From: Astrocystis sublimbata
Lineage: Eukaryota > Ascomycota > Sordariomycetes > Xylariales > Xylariaceae
Length of the DNA: 56,984 nt
Reading direction: 5' to 3'
NCBI GenBank assembly: GCA_022453515.1
Contig: JAJNNY010000113.1
Location: forward strand, 1-56,984
Shown here: positions 1-10,070 of the stretch, piece by piece
Numbering within the stretch: position 1 is the first letter of the stretch
Layout: each line of letters starts with the position of its first letter
The notes under the pieces: model-generated
The model's database searches: none
What the model saw: the letters and a program-made list of their open reading frames with translations, nothing else
What the model was told of the DNA's origin: nothing
Position numbers and translations under genes: made by a program

Positions 1-967
1 CCATGACGCCTGACACAGCAGTTGACAAACCCGAAGGTTCGCTGATGAAATCGGAGGTAGCCATAGGTGATGGATATGAAAAGGGCCAGGCTGGCTCGGA
101 AGAATCTATACGTGACTGATCTCAGCTGCGCATCTCATCCTGTTGCAGGGCCTGAAGGGGTGAATTGGGAGCTGCAAAAGAGCCAGCTGCAATTGAAAGA
201 TTGGGTGCAACTCGGTCCAAACCGAACAAGTCCGGAGCCGTTGTCTGCGTAACCCTGGAGTGAGGGTGACATTTGGGGCGGATGGGTAGGGGGATGCTTG
301 CAGGGAGAGAAGCAGATCTGGAAGTAGGAGCTGTATCAGACGGGAGTGCAGGTGTCAGGTCAGGGAACTTTCACAAGCTTTCAAGCTGCTTTTGAAAACC
401 CGGTCGGATTCCAGTGAGCTCCGGTGGGGGGCATCGGTCGAACAATGTTCCCTTGCAAGGGGGAACGTCCCACTCTCCCAAAGGCAACTGTAGGTGGGCT
501 CGGTGGGGTAGGTTAGGTACGCTTAGCAGCGTCAGCCACAGGTAAGGTACCGCTCATCAAACTCGGCCGCTTTTAGCCCCCCGCCAGCAGCGGCTCCTGC
601 TGGGGCTCATAAAATGCGTGTGGCTCAGGCAGCCAAACCCAACCGGGCCTCTGTTGTAGTGAATTTTTGGCGGGGTTGTCACCCCACGTAAAGATTTCTG
701 ACTTGCCTTCAAATTACATCTCACTGTGCCCGTGACTCCTCCACCTTCGGTACAGCAAGCCAGTAGCGGTAAAGCCTCAACATCAACCAGGAGCATCATA
801 GTTTTCACACCCTTCACGGCACTTTTGACCCTCTCTAGAAAAGGCTAGCCTGCGATATATTGTACCGCAAATATTCCGCATTTCTTTCGCGACTGAAGCG
901 ACTTAGAGGCCACCATCGGCCACCACTCCCTCTTCGCCCATACTCTTCATAGTCGAGATCGCCCATC
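1..967. other. Intergenic, no supported gene
   Basis: Only short open frames occur here, none with a recognisable domain or a splice-supported extension. The right part is the 5' region of the eIF2-alpha gene. The left edge may contain the end of a neighbour lying outside the window. Confidence 0.5.
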
Positions 968-2065
968 ATGTCGTTGACAAACTGCCGGTTCTACGAAGAA
1001 CCGTATCCGGAGATTGATAGCTTCGTTATGGTTAATGTCAAGCAGGTGGGCGTGTCTCTACGCATCCCATAATCGGACTTGGCTGACGGACAATTCCCAG
1101 ATCGCCGACATGGGTGCCTACGTCAAACTCCTCGAATACGACAACATCGATGGCATGATCTTACTGTCAGAGCTCTCGCGACGTCGTATCAGAAGTATTC
1201 AGAAGCTGATCCGCGTCGGTCGCAACGAGGTAGTTGTCGTGCTCAGGGTTGATAAAGAGAAGGGTACATGATACGATCAGCTCTACGCAATGCCGATGCT
1301 AACTTGGGTTAGGATATATCGATCTTTCGAAGCGTCGTGTCGGCCCCGAGGATATCGTGAAGTGCGAGGAGAGATACAACAAGAGTAAAATGGTGCACTC
1401 TATCATGCGACACGTGGCCGAGAAGACCCAGACACCCATCCAAGAATTGTACGAAAGCATAGCGTGGCCTTTACAGAAGAAATACGGACACTCCATCGAT
1501 GCTTTCAAATTCTCCATAACGTAAGATTGCCATGCCCAAAGCAAACATGCCGTCAAATCACCCTGCTAACGTTCACGCCAGCAACCCTGATGTATGGAAC
1601 GAGGTCAATTTCCCCAGCGCGCCGGTCGCGGAGGAGCTCAAGTCGTATATTGGAAAGCGCTTGACACCCCAGCCCACCAAAGTCCGTGCGGATATTGAGG
1701 TCACCTGCTTCGCGTATGAAGGCATTGACGCCATCAAGACCGCTCTCCGGACGGCCGAGGCGCACAATACCGAGGAGAACCAAGTCAAAGTGAGGCTTGT
1801 GTCTCCGCCTCTTTACGTGTTGACGAGTATGTGCCTCGACAAGAGCGTCGGTATTGCCCGGTTGGAGGAGGCGATCGTGGAGGTCCGGAACAGCATCACG
1901 AGCGCAGGGGGTCAGCTTGTGGTCAAGATGGAGCCCAAAGCCGTCACAGACTCCGATGATGCGGAGCTGCAAGCCCTTATGGAGAAGCGTGAACGTGAGA
2001 ACGCCGAAGTTAGCGGCGATGAAAGCGTTAGCGAGAGCGACGACAACGTCCCCGAGGCTGTGTAA
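968..2065 (+). CDS. SUI2: Translation initiation factor eIF2 subunit alpha
   Basis: Alpha subunit of the eIF2 GTPase complex that delivers initiator Met-tRNA to the 40S ribosome in the cytosol. Four exons: 968-1045, 1101-1263, 1313-1520, 1582-2065, giving 310 aa, close to the roughly 304 aa of yeast Sui2. The N-terminal half is the S1-type OB fold (starting [15 protein letters not shown]). It carries the regulatory loop [10 protein letters not shown] at residues 49-58. Ser52 counting the initiator Met is the conventional Ser51 phosphorylated by Gcn2-type kinases. The helical and alpha/beta C-terminal domains follow, with an acidic Ser/Glu/Asp tail typical of the family. The ATG at 968 is chosen because it gives the canonical N-terminus directly. 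Introns have GT-AG ends and lengths of 49-61 nt. Family identity is essentially certain; exon edges are inferred from phase and homologous sequence. Confidence 0.97.
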
Positions 2066-2708
2066 AACAAACGAAACCCCGATCTTTCTTCCGCCGGTAC
2101 AACATATAGAGGTTTAGGCGGCACAACGGCTGGCACCTGGGCCAATCACAGGATGGTCAAAAGTGTTTCGCATGGTATGGATTACTGATCAGGCCTGAGG
2201 GAGGCTTGAACCTACGGGACACGAGCCATCTGGTCTTGGGTTTTCCCCCACGATATCTAGGTACCAGCAGCGCTGCAGATGCACTTGCACCAGCGACTAC
2301 TAGGTTTATCTCGATAGTAATGAAGCGTTCAAAATGATGTTTTAACCTGAATTGTCTCATGCACGCAGTGTCTCTTGCTTGGTACCTACCTAGCTTAAGG
2401 TACACATAGCGCATATCAGAAGGACACGGATGATACGATGTATACCTTATGAAAGCCGGTAATTCATGGCTTATACTAGATGTTACACATAAACGGCTAC
2501 TTCCTAGGTATGGAGGATCTGGAGTCTGTTCAATGGTTGTGAACTTCCCATACGTAGAAGCTAGACTACCTCGACTGCCGCTGGCTGTACGTATACGTGC
2601 AGGTCCGGTATTGTGGGGCTTCCCGTCAAAGCCTCCATCCTTCTGACTCCACGCCATATTCTTATCTCATGTAAAGACTGGGCAGTTACGACAACTCAAG
2701 ATTCCGAA
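2066..2708. other. Intergenic between SUI2 and IMP2
   Basis: No gene seen. It contains a GGTACCTACCTAG copy of the dispersed motif at 2381-2393. A patch near 2200-2240 resembles the T-arm of a tRNA on the minus strand but has no matching acceptor stem. Confidence 0.5.
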
Positions 2709-3370
2709 ATGAGTAACCCGCCTACCATGACGGCTCTGAGGCGTATATGGACGAAAGTCAAACAACAGCCGGCCATTGGCCGCTTCAGCTACTACATGTT
2801 TATGTTCGCCGCATCCGTTCCAATCGTCATCTCATTCAACACTTTCGTCCTGGAGCTGGCATGGATTCAAGGCCCGTCGATGTACCCTTTCCTCAACACG
2901 GAAAAGGACCAGACCACCCGGGAGGACGTCGTAGCCAATTTCAAATACAATGCGCAATACAACTTGCAGCGTGGCATGGTTGTGACATTTTGGTAGGTAC
3001 ACTCTTTCCCCCCTGGGCACATTACGCCTTTATCTTTTCGTGGACGACAACAAGTGTGCTCATGGCCCTCTTACGCCTGCTTAGGAACCCGTGGAGGCCA
3101 GAAAGTATGACGGTCAAGAGAATCGTCGGACTGCCCGGCGATATCATCAAGACTCGGAACCCGTATCCGGTTCGGACGGTGATGGTCCCGCCCGGGCACA
3201 TCTGGGTGGAAGGAGACGGCGGCGAGCGCGACAGCCTGGATAGCAACAACTACGGACCGATAGCGACAGCTCTGATTATTGGGAAAGTTACCCATCTGCT
3301 ATGGCCACTGCACAGAGCGGGACGTGTCCGGTGGTGGGAATATGCAGACAACATTCGGAGACAAGGGTAA
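2709..3370 (+). CDS. IMP2: Mitochondrial inner membrane protease subunit 2 (Imp2, signal peptidase I family)
   Basis: Serine/lysine-dyad peptidase of the mitochondrial inner membrane that removes sorting signals from proteins facing the intermembrane space. Exons 2709-2992 and 3085-3370; 189 aa, similar to the 177 aa of yeast Imp2. One membrane segment lies at about residues 30-50. The nucleophile motif GPSMYP follows, with Ser57. The exon junction restores a Trp codon (TG|G) and leads into the general-base region VKRIVGLPGD with Lys106. The later SNNYGP and GKV segments are the usual signal peptidase boxes. The intron (92 nt) contains an in-frame stop, so splicing is required. Start 2709 is the first ATG in frame in a sensible context; an alternative ATG at 2727 would shorten it by six residues. 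The neighbouring carrier gene is also mitochondrial, probably by chance. Confidence 0.92.
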
Positions 3371-4155
3371 TAGTAGTCTAGACACAGGTTTGCTACTTTA
3401 TCAACCATAGTTTAATTCTATCTTCATGTCCAGTACCCCGTAGCCCATTTACGCCTACTGATGAGTACCTACCTAGGGAGAAACGACCTTTGGTAGATAG
3501 GTAAGTTTAGGTATTTGTTGTCTAAGTTTGGACATACTGACTGCCAAGTGGCCGGCCATGCGTAATATTTGGTGTTGAAGAATGAACCCAACCAAGTTGG
3601 TGATATGGCTGAGAGGTGGGGTTCCTATGCCTGGCGGTACCTATCAGTATCGAGCCTATCTCTCTCTCTCTCGACCCAGATTGGCCATCAACCGGCCGGC
3701 AGGACAAGTATGGGGTACCTCGGAGACATCTCGCACGTGCACGCAGCCCTAGGTACCGGTACCGCTGCTATTGCTGGCCCGACCTGCGCTAAAGCTCCGA
3801 CCTAGATACGTCAGTCGCGCTAGGATTTTTCAAGGCGGAAAATTCCCAGAGTCCGCAGACGACCCTCTGCAAGCCTGGAGGGTCGCTCGCAGGCAAGAAC
3901 GAAGATAGCACACCTGCAGGCCATACAGGCCATACCTCCTACACATCGCCGTATATCGGAATACGTCCACTACCTTCAATTCTTTCGCTATTTGCTGCCC
4001 TCGTCAGAAACTGCATCGCTTGTGCTGCTCGGCGCAGTTCTCGACAGTTGCGACCCCTCCACCATTGCCGGCCGTGTCCATGATGGACTGCAGCGCAAAT
4101 ACCTACCACCTCGAATTTCACACATCCCAAGCCGCAATTGCGTTGCGTCCATACC
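3371..4155. other. Intergenic between IMP2 and the mitochondrial carrier gene
   Basis: No gene seen. It contains a TACCTACCTAGG motif near 3464-3476, a short CT run near 3658-3671, and a region rich in GGTACC near 3750. The last 200 bases are probably the 5' leader of the carrier gene. Confidence 0.5.
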
Positions 4156-5372
4156 ATGACTATCGGCGGGGGCGATGGAGAGGGCCGGCCGCCTTACCTT
4201 CATGTTAGTCACGCGAGGCTCGAACTCAGCCGCTGGCCAAGCTAATCATCCGTGGCGTCTAGTCCATGATCGCAGGAGGCCTGGGCGGCACGACGGGCGA
4301 CATGCTCATGCACTCGCTTGATACTGTAAAGACACGACAGCAAGGCGACCCCCATATTCCTCCAAAGTACTCATCGTTAGGCTCGTCCTATTACACGATA
4401 TGGCGGCAGGAGGGTATACGACGGGGGCTCTACGGTGGTTGGCTACCGGCTATGATGGGCTCGTTTCCCGGGACGGTCTTGTTCTTCGGTACCTACGAAT
4501 GGAGTAAACGGCATATGCTGGATTACGGCGTACAAGCCCATATCTCTTATTTGACTGCTGGTTTGTGACACCGTTCCAGCCCCGCCGCATATATCCATAC
4601 TGACTTCCCGTAAGGGTTCCTCGGTGATCTGGCAGCATCGATCGTGTATGTCCCCTCCGAGGTGTTGAAAACACGGCTCCAGCTCCAGGGGCGCTTCAAT
4701 AACCCTCACTTCAAATCCGGTTACAACTACAGAGGGACCGTCGATGCGGCAAGAACCATAATCCGGACTGAAGGCTTCTCTGAGCTCTTTTCTGGTTTCA
4801 AGGCGACGCTCTACCGAGACCTCCCGTTTTCTGCTTTCCAATTCATGTTCTACGAGCAGTTTCAGAGCTGGGCACAGGAGTTCAAAGGTAGTCGGGACAT
4901 CGGAGTTCCCCTGGAGCTCCTGACCGGGGCTGCAGGCGGGGGCTTGGCCGGTGTCATGACCTGTCCTCTAGACGTTGTGAAGACCCGTCTTCAAACCCAA
5001 ATCGATCCTGTGCCGGTCTCGCACAAAACGAAAGACCGCAAGGCGAAGGATGCCAAGGGACCCATCAAAGATTCTCCGGCGAAACCAGCGTTATCTGCCT
5101 CGTCGTCCACCTCTCAAGCTCGTCCCATCTCCACTTCGTCACCATCTACCTCTCTACCACGCCCTGGGGCCATAGCACTAGACGAGGACTCTATTTTCAG
5201 AGGGCTAAGACTCATTTACAAGACAGAGGGAGTCGGAGGTTGGTTTAGGGGGGTGGGCCCACGTTTCGTCTGGACCAGCATCCAGAGTGGGTGCATGTTG
5301 TTTTTGTACCAGACCATTCTGCGGCAGCTGGAAACTTGGATGCCGGAAGAGCGCCTAGAGATGAATCGATAG
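4156..5372 (+). CDS. MME1: Mitochondrial carrier family protein, MME1 (YMR166C)-like
   Basis: Six-helix solute carrier of the mitochondrial inner membrane. Exons 4156-4203, 4263-4560, 4615-5372; 367 aa. The three carrier repeats show the signatures SLDTVKTR, VPSEVLKTR and CPLDVVKTR. The first has Ser in place of the canonical Pro, as I recall for the yeast YMR166C subfamily. The stretch around LKTRLQLQGRFNNP and the ending GVGPRFVWTSIQSG also fit this subfamily. Yeast Mme1 has been linked to mitochondrial magnesium export; transfer of that substrate here is inference. A Ser/Thr/Pro-rich, low-complexity insertion of about 55 residues (about 5020-5190) precedes the last repeat half. The first 16-residue exon rests on one GTTAGT donor and is the least certain part; an ATG at 4266 is an alternative start. 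Confidence 0.88.
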
Positions 5373-5989
5373 AAAAGACGGCTGTCTCGCCTCGTTTGTA
5401 CAGAAGATTTGGCGGTGAACGGGCCTGTGGCACGACCTGTTGTGTATAACAAACTTGAGCATTTGCAGGGCGTTTGGGGGGCGGCGGCACATAGATGAAG
5501 ACGGACATTTAGATACGATTGCTGCCATGCCTTAGAATACATCTCAACCAAGCTTATTCGAACGTACTCTGCTAGTACAGATAACCTTCCCCTCGGACAA
5601 AAAGTAACTTATATAATGGATCCAATCCAGCCCACCAGTTTAATATGACTTGAGTAAAGAAGTGGGATAAATAAAAGTGGAGATGGCTTCCAGCACGCCG
5701 ACCCAGAGCCGACCGAGGCCGACAACGCTACTGTAGTAGGTAAGTACCTACCTGAGTAGTTTTGGATTTTCCGGAGTCCAATTTCAAGCTTCCAAGCTTC
5801 CGTTTGGCGGCTCGCTGGATCCGTTCACTCGTGCGAGCAGACCGTCGAGAGTCGAGAGTCGGGAACCACACACCACTGCAACACCACTGCGAGATCCGAC
5901 AGCACGAGCCCGGCCGAATCGTCGCCTATGGTTGCAACCCGCCCCGAGCGTTGGCCGGACATGGCCAGAACCACTTGTCACATCGCGAC
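5373..5989. other. Intergenic between carrier and PPR-like gene
   Basis: 3' flank of the carrier gene, then an AT-richer stretch around 5590-5670 and a TAGGTAAGTACCTACCT motif near 5738-5753. The frame of the downstream gene is open back to 5762 but has no ATG before 5990. Confidence 0.5.
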
Positions 5990-8878
5990 ATGTCATCACC
6001 ATTGCCCGTACCATCCAAGGCGGCTATCCGGGCCCTACGCAGCCTAATTCTAGGCACCACGTGTGCCATCGGCGCAATAGTCGAGGACCGCCGACGCCGC
6101 ATCAGCACCCTGAAAACCGCTGTCGCAAACAAGCACGCGATACAATCGTCGGAGAAATTTCAACACGGTAGCTTCGAGGAGCTGTACGCCCACCTAGACA
6201 CCCTTCCAGATTTAGGAACCAAGCTGCAATGGTACGAAAAGAAGGACGGTCACGGGCTGAGGCGGCACTACCACACCGGAAAGGACCAACGCGCCACCGT
6301 CCGAGGTGCCGCCGCCGTCGATAGCGAGGCGAAACGCGATTCTAGAGTGGGAACCACAGATGCAGATGGTCAAGGTCCAACACGGAGACCGCCTCCAACG
6401 AGGGTGCAGCCTGTCTCTGCCCGCACCAACAATCAAGCACAGGCCTCAGCAAATACTGTCCCACCAAACGGTGTGCCAGCACTCCGAGCCTTCGAAATCA
6501 GGCGACCAACTGTTCCTAATGCCCACCAACAACGCTACCCTGCACTTATCGACCTCATCAAGAACTGTCTTGCGAGCCAGGACGAGGGAAAACTGAGCGA
6601 AGCTGTCAGAGTGTTCGTGGCAGAACGACCTCCAATCCGTTCGAACCCCCTTTTTGGTCAATGGTTAGACCTCTCCCATCGCATCTGTAGACAATGTCAA
6701 GAACGCGGCGAATGGGAGGATGCTAGTCAAGTAATGGCGCTCGTCGCCAGTCGGGGCCCTCTAAGCATGGCCGAGTATCTTGCCTATGACCCATCGCCAA
6801 TTATACAGTTTCATCTCCATCGAAAAACCCCCGATACACCCCCTCCCAAAAGCAATATTGCTTTAGCTGCCAAGCTATTCCTAGCACGACTCGACGCGAA
6901 GCCTCAGACGCAAGTGGATTCCCTGGTCAAAGTAGGGGAAGCTTTGCTATTTGAGTGCTTGGAATCACGAGCCCATTACATCGCGAAAAGCGTTTTCCTA
7001 AGAACTATATGTTGGTCGCTGAACCCCGTCGAGTTCGTCGGCTGGGCTATTCGCGAACACTTTCGGCATAGCGATCACAAAACTGTGATCAATATCTTCC
7101 TGGTTGAATATTCATATTTGCAGCCCGCAATGCGGAATTTCAACAAAACCATAGACTGTGTGACGGAGTCAGCCCTAGCGTTGAAGGGCGACAATGCGGA
7201 CGAGATACTAGAGGCCTTTGCACACATGGTATGCCCAGGAAACGGAAAGCTTCGCTCACGGTGGGTTATGGATATACTGCGGGCCCATTGGGATCGCCAC
7301 CAAGACCTTTTGCAAACAGTAACGCTATTTGAAAAACTCGTCTCGCTTCAGCTATTGGCAAAGCTGTCTCACCCAGAAGGTGTCTATCGCACCATGATCG
7401 AGATTGCGGCGAAGGAAGGTAACGAGGAGGTGGCACAGACATACACCAACGAGCTTGTAGCCGGATACGAAGGTATGAAGAGTGACGTTGCTCTCAAACT
7501 GGCACTGCTGAGGGCTAGAGAAGGGGATTGGGACAGTGTCCTCTATGCCTTCAAGCAAGTGAGACCCAGCGAATTGCCCTCGTCCGATATTCGCACCGCA
7601 GTTACCCATGTTTTAAAGTTGTATACGGAATCACATTCAGCGGTCGAGACACAGGACTTTACGACGCGCTTTATCAGAGCTACCCACACCAGTTTACACC
7701 CACATCTGGTGTCGCTTATCGCTCACAAGTTCAGTGAAGATGGGGACACAAAAGGTTTCGTGAATTGGGTGAAGGTCTGCGGCCAAGAAGAAGGTTTCGC
7801 TCCAGACGCCTCCTTATGCAACACAGTCCTGCATCATTGCTCGACAATGTGCGCTCTTTCATTTCCAGAGCTGTCATCAATCCATGCCAAATTCAAGATG
7901 CTTAATCCACATTGCTCTGACGAAGTGACGACAAGAATTATGAACCAGGCTCGAAACCGGGGGAGCAAGAAATACGCACCCCGTCACCGAACCAGAACCC
8001 TCATTGCTAATAGGATGGCATACAGAGGGCGATCTACGGAATCGAGGGAGGTCTATGAGGCCATGAATCTGCAGGTTACGAACAACAGGCCTTCGTCGGC
8101 GGTCATGATTTACAACCGCGCGACGCATTTCGGCATGCCTTTCAGCAGCCACTGTTTCCGCATTCTGATCCTAGCCACCCTCCAAGCCAAAGGCTACGGC
8201 TCCGATTCTGCTCTGACCCTGCTGAAGAATACGCATACAGCGGGTCACAATGTCGATGCCGCCGTGTCGACGTTCGTCAAGCACCAGATCGATATGTTTA
8301 CTGGCGGTGCGGAGGACATGATGACCTACATGCGAAATATTCTTCACCGTCTGGAAGCAGCGAACACTCCCATTGGCGCGGCGGTGCTCATGCACCTGGC
8401 GAATGCCTCCGTCAGAGTCGGTCAGCACGAAAAAGCCATTGTCCTGTGCGAGATGGCGCGAGATAGGAGCGAGGCGGCGGACCCCTCCTTCACGAGGCAA
8501 AGCTTCCGAATACTCTCAAGCGCGTATTCGCAGTTGTTAGACGTCAACAGAATGCACACGCTGCTTGAGAAACTGGCCCAAAGCAAGTATGCCCCAGACA
8601 AGCTGATGTTGTCACATCTGAAGTCGATCCGCAGGCTGGTTACTAGAATGTTGCCGAGTCATGGCAGGACGGCGATGTTGGATATTCTAAATCATGGTGT
8701 TGCACAACTGAGGACGACACGCACCGAAGCTCGCACGCAAGGGAAAATGATATCACTGGAGATTCTGCAGATAATGGATGATGCGGTTGGGGGCTTGGAC
8801 CCGGATGCAACAGAATCTGTAGAAGAGAGCTCTCGATGGCAAGACGAATTTGCGGTTCGGATGGTTGCGTCAGGGTAA
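5990..8878 (+). CDS. Large helical-repeat protein, probably mitochondrial pentatricopeptide-like
   Basis: A single open exon of 962 aa. The first in-frame ATG is at 5990. The N-terminus has a hydrophobic segment (about residues 16-30, LRSLILGTTCAIGAIV) next to an Arg-rich patch, which suits a mitochondrial targeting or anchoring region. Residues about 110-170 are low complexity. From about residue 190 onward the protein is a long series of amphipathic helix pairs without strong sequence identity between repeats, resembling divergent PPR/TPR arrays of fungal mitochondrial expression factors such as Cya-5. No catalytic motif is seen. A role in mitochondrial mRNA stability or translation is inference from architecture only. 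No intron is needed. Confidence 0.75.
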   Translation: MSSPLPVPSKAAIRALRSLILGTTCAIGAIVEDRRRRISTLKTAVANKHAIQSSEKFQHGSFEELYAHLDTLPDLGTKLQWYEKKDGHGLRRHYHTGKDQRATVRGAAAVDSEAKRDSRVGTTDADGQGPTRRPPPTRVQPVSARTNNQAQASANTVPPNGVPALRAFEIRRPTVPNAHQQRYPALIDLIKNCLASQDEGKLSEAVRVFVAERPPIRSNPLFGQWLDLSHRICRQCQERGEWEDASQVMALVASRGPLSMAEYLAYDPSPIIQFHLHRKTPDTPPPKSNIALAAKLFLARLDAKPQTQVDSLVKVGEALLFECLESRAHYIAKSVFLRTICWSLNPVEFVGWAIREHFRHSDHKTVINIFLVEYSYLQPAMRNFNKTIDCVTESALALKGDNADEILEAFAHMVCPGNGKLRSRWVMDILRAHWDRHQDLLQTVTLFEKLVSLQLLAKLSHPEGVYRTMIEIAAKEGNEEVAQTYTNELVAGYEGMKSDVALKLALLRAREGDWDSVLYAFKQVRPSELPSSDIRTAVTHVLKLYTESHSAVETQDFTTRFIRATHTSLHPHLVSLIAHKFSEDGDTKGFVNWVKVCGQEEGFAPDASLCNTVLHHCSTMCALSFPELSSIHAKFKMLNPHCSDEVTTRIMNQARNRGSKKYAPRHRTRTLIANRMAYRGRSTESREVYEAMNLQVTNNRPSSAVMIYNRATHFGMPFSSHCFRILILATLQAKGYGSDSALTLLKNTHTAGHNVDAAVSTFVKHQIDMFTGGAEDMMTYMRNILHRLEAANTPIGAAVLMHLANASVRVGQHEKAIVLCEMARDRSEAADPSFTRQSFRILSSAYSQLLDVNRMHTLLEKLAQSKYAPDKLMLSHLKSIRRLVTRMLPSHGRTAMLDILNHGVAQLRTTRTEARTQGKMISLEILQIMDDAVGGLDPDATESVEESSRWQDEFAVRMVASG

Positions 8879-9404
8879 AGTGTACGAATCATAGTTCTGT
8901 ATATATAAAACTATATATGTAAATACCTAGTAGTACTACTGTATGTATACACCTTTTTGAATAGAGGGAAAGTGAGGTGGCGACGCCATTGGTCAACAGT
9001 CAATGTATATATCATACAATACCTAATTCTTTCCGACGACAGCTCATAAAAAGCAATGACAACGGGCAACTTGTCATGAAAGTGGGATGCAATCACCTGC
9101 TCACTCACTGTATTGTTTATTGAACGGGCTGTTTCTCACAAGCCACGCTCGCTGTCTTGCATCTTAAAGTCGATCGTCATACATAACGCATGTGAGCTCA
9201 ATTGGCAGATACTGACAGCTGCATCGATGTTGGCGCAACAATCGCATGGTGTTGGCCATCGAACACATGTGATCGTGTTAGGGGACCAAATGGGCAATCT
9301 CCATTCCCATCCCATGTACTTCCTAGATCGGTTAGACTTATCTCCACAACCGGCCTGTCGGTCCTAACCGACTAGGTAAGCTTGGAAGCTTCTTGGCCTC
9401 TTAT

Positions 9405-9411
9405 TCGTATA
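9405..9411 (+). promoter_or_regulatory. TCGTATA, matches the yeast sterol response element core
   Basis: The heptamer TCGTATA, the core recognised by yeast Upc2/Ecm22, lies about 660 bases upstream of the ERG1 start codon. A 7-mer is expected by chance every few kilobases, and filamentous fungi often use other sterol regulators, so this is only suggestive. Confidence 0.2.
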
Positions 9412-9888
9412 GCGCGTCTCTTAATTGGTCAATGACGGCAGCACTACCAACTGGAAAGACAAAGAACGGGCACAATTTCTAGCGCAAGGAACGACAGCTT
9501 GGCCAACCACTCACTAGCGATCGATTCAGGGACCCTTGGCCCAATGGCTTCATCAGGGGACCGATCCATGGGCCAGTTACTTGAGAACGTACTCGTAATT
9601 CTGGCAGTAGGTAGTGCCTTGGAATACTGGTACCATACACCGTACCTTAATTACCATTGCTGTCGTTCGACAAATCGTGCCATGATGAACTGACGAGCGC
9701 TAGAATTGCTTGCCACTTTCTTCCAGTCCGTTGCAGCGTTCTTTACCGCCTCGTTGCTACCCTCCCTGCCGTCCTGCCCTCGACCATCCTAAATACCGTA
9801 ATAAGATCCGCGAAGTGGCTGATACACAACACTACCAACTACTTACCTACCTGCCACGCCCTAGACATACACTGCGATATCACAACAC

Positions 9889-9900
9889 CGAAACACCGAA
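9889..9900 (+). promoter_or_regulatory. Direct CGAA repeat upstream of ERG1
   Basis: CGAA-ACAC-CGAA lies about 170-180 bases before the ERG1 ATG, inside an ACACCGAA direct repeat. I recall that the Sordariomycete sterol regulator FgSR of Fusarium binds an element containing two CGAA repeats in ergosterol gene promoters. Position and spacing make this a plausible site; binding is inference. Confidence 0.4.
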
Positions 9901-10070
9901 ACACCAAGCCATCTCCAATCTTCCCGAACACCTACCTACCTGCCTTTACCCCTCAGCTTACGCCACCCACCACCGTGACCGCGGTCTTGCGTGTGTAATT
10001 CAACGCCATTCATCCTACCCGCACCTTGCTCATCGAGCCCAACCCAACTCCGCGGGAGCACCGTCCCCTA

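Larger units (their letters stand above)
8879..10070. other. Intergenic, 3' flank of PPR-like gene and ERG1 promoter/leader
   Basis: No gene seen. The left part is AT-rich (TATATATAAAACTATATAT near 8900-8920). The right part is the ERG1 upstream region, with a C/A-rich leader and the candidate regulatory sites listed separately. Confidence 0.55.

Noticed and set aside
2190..2280. tRNA-like GGTTCAAGCC on the minus strand
   Set aside because: Looks like a B box, but neither the T-stem nor an acceptor stem pairs, and no D-arm fits.
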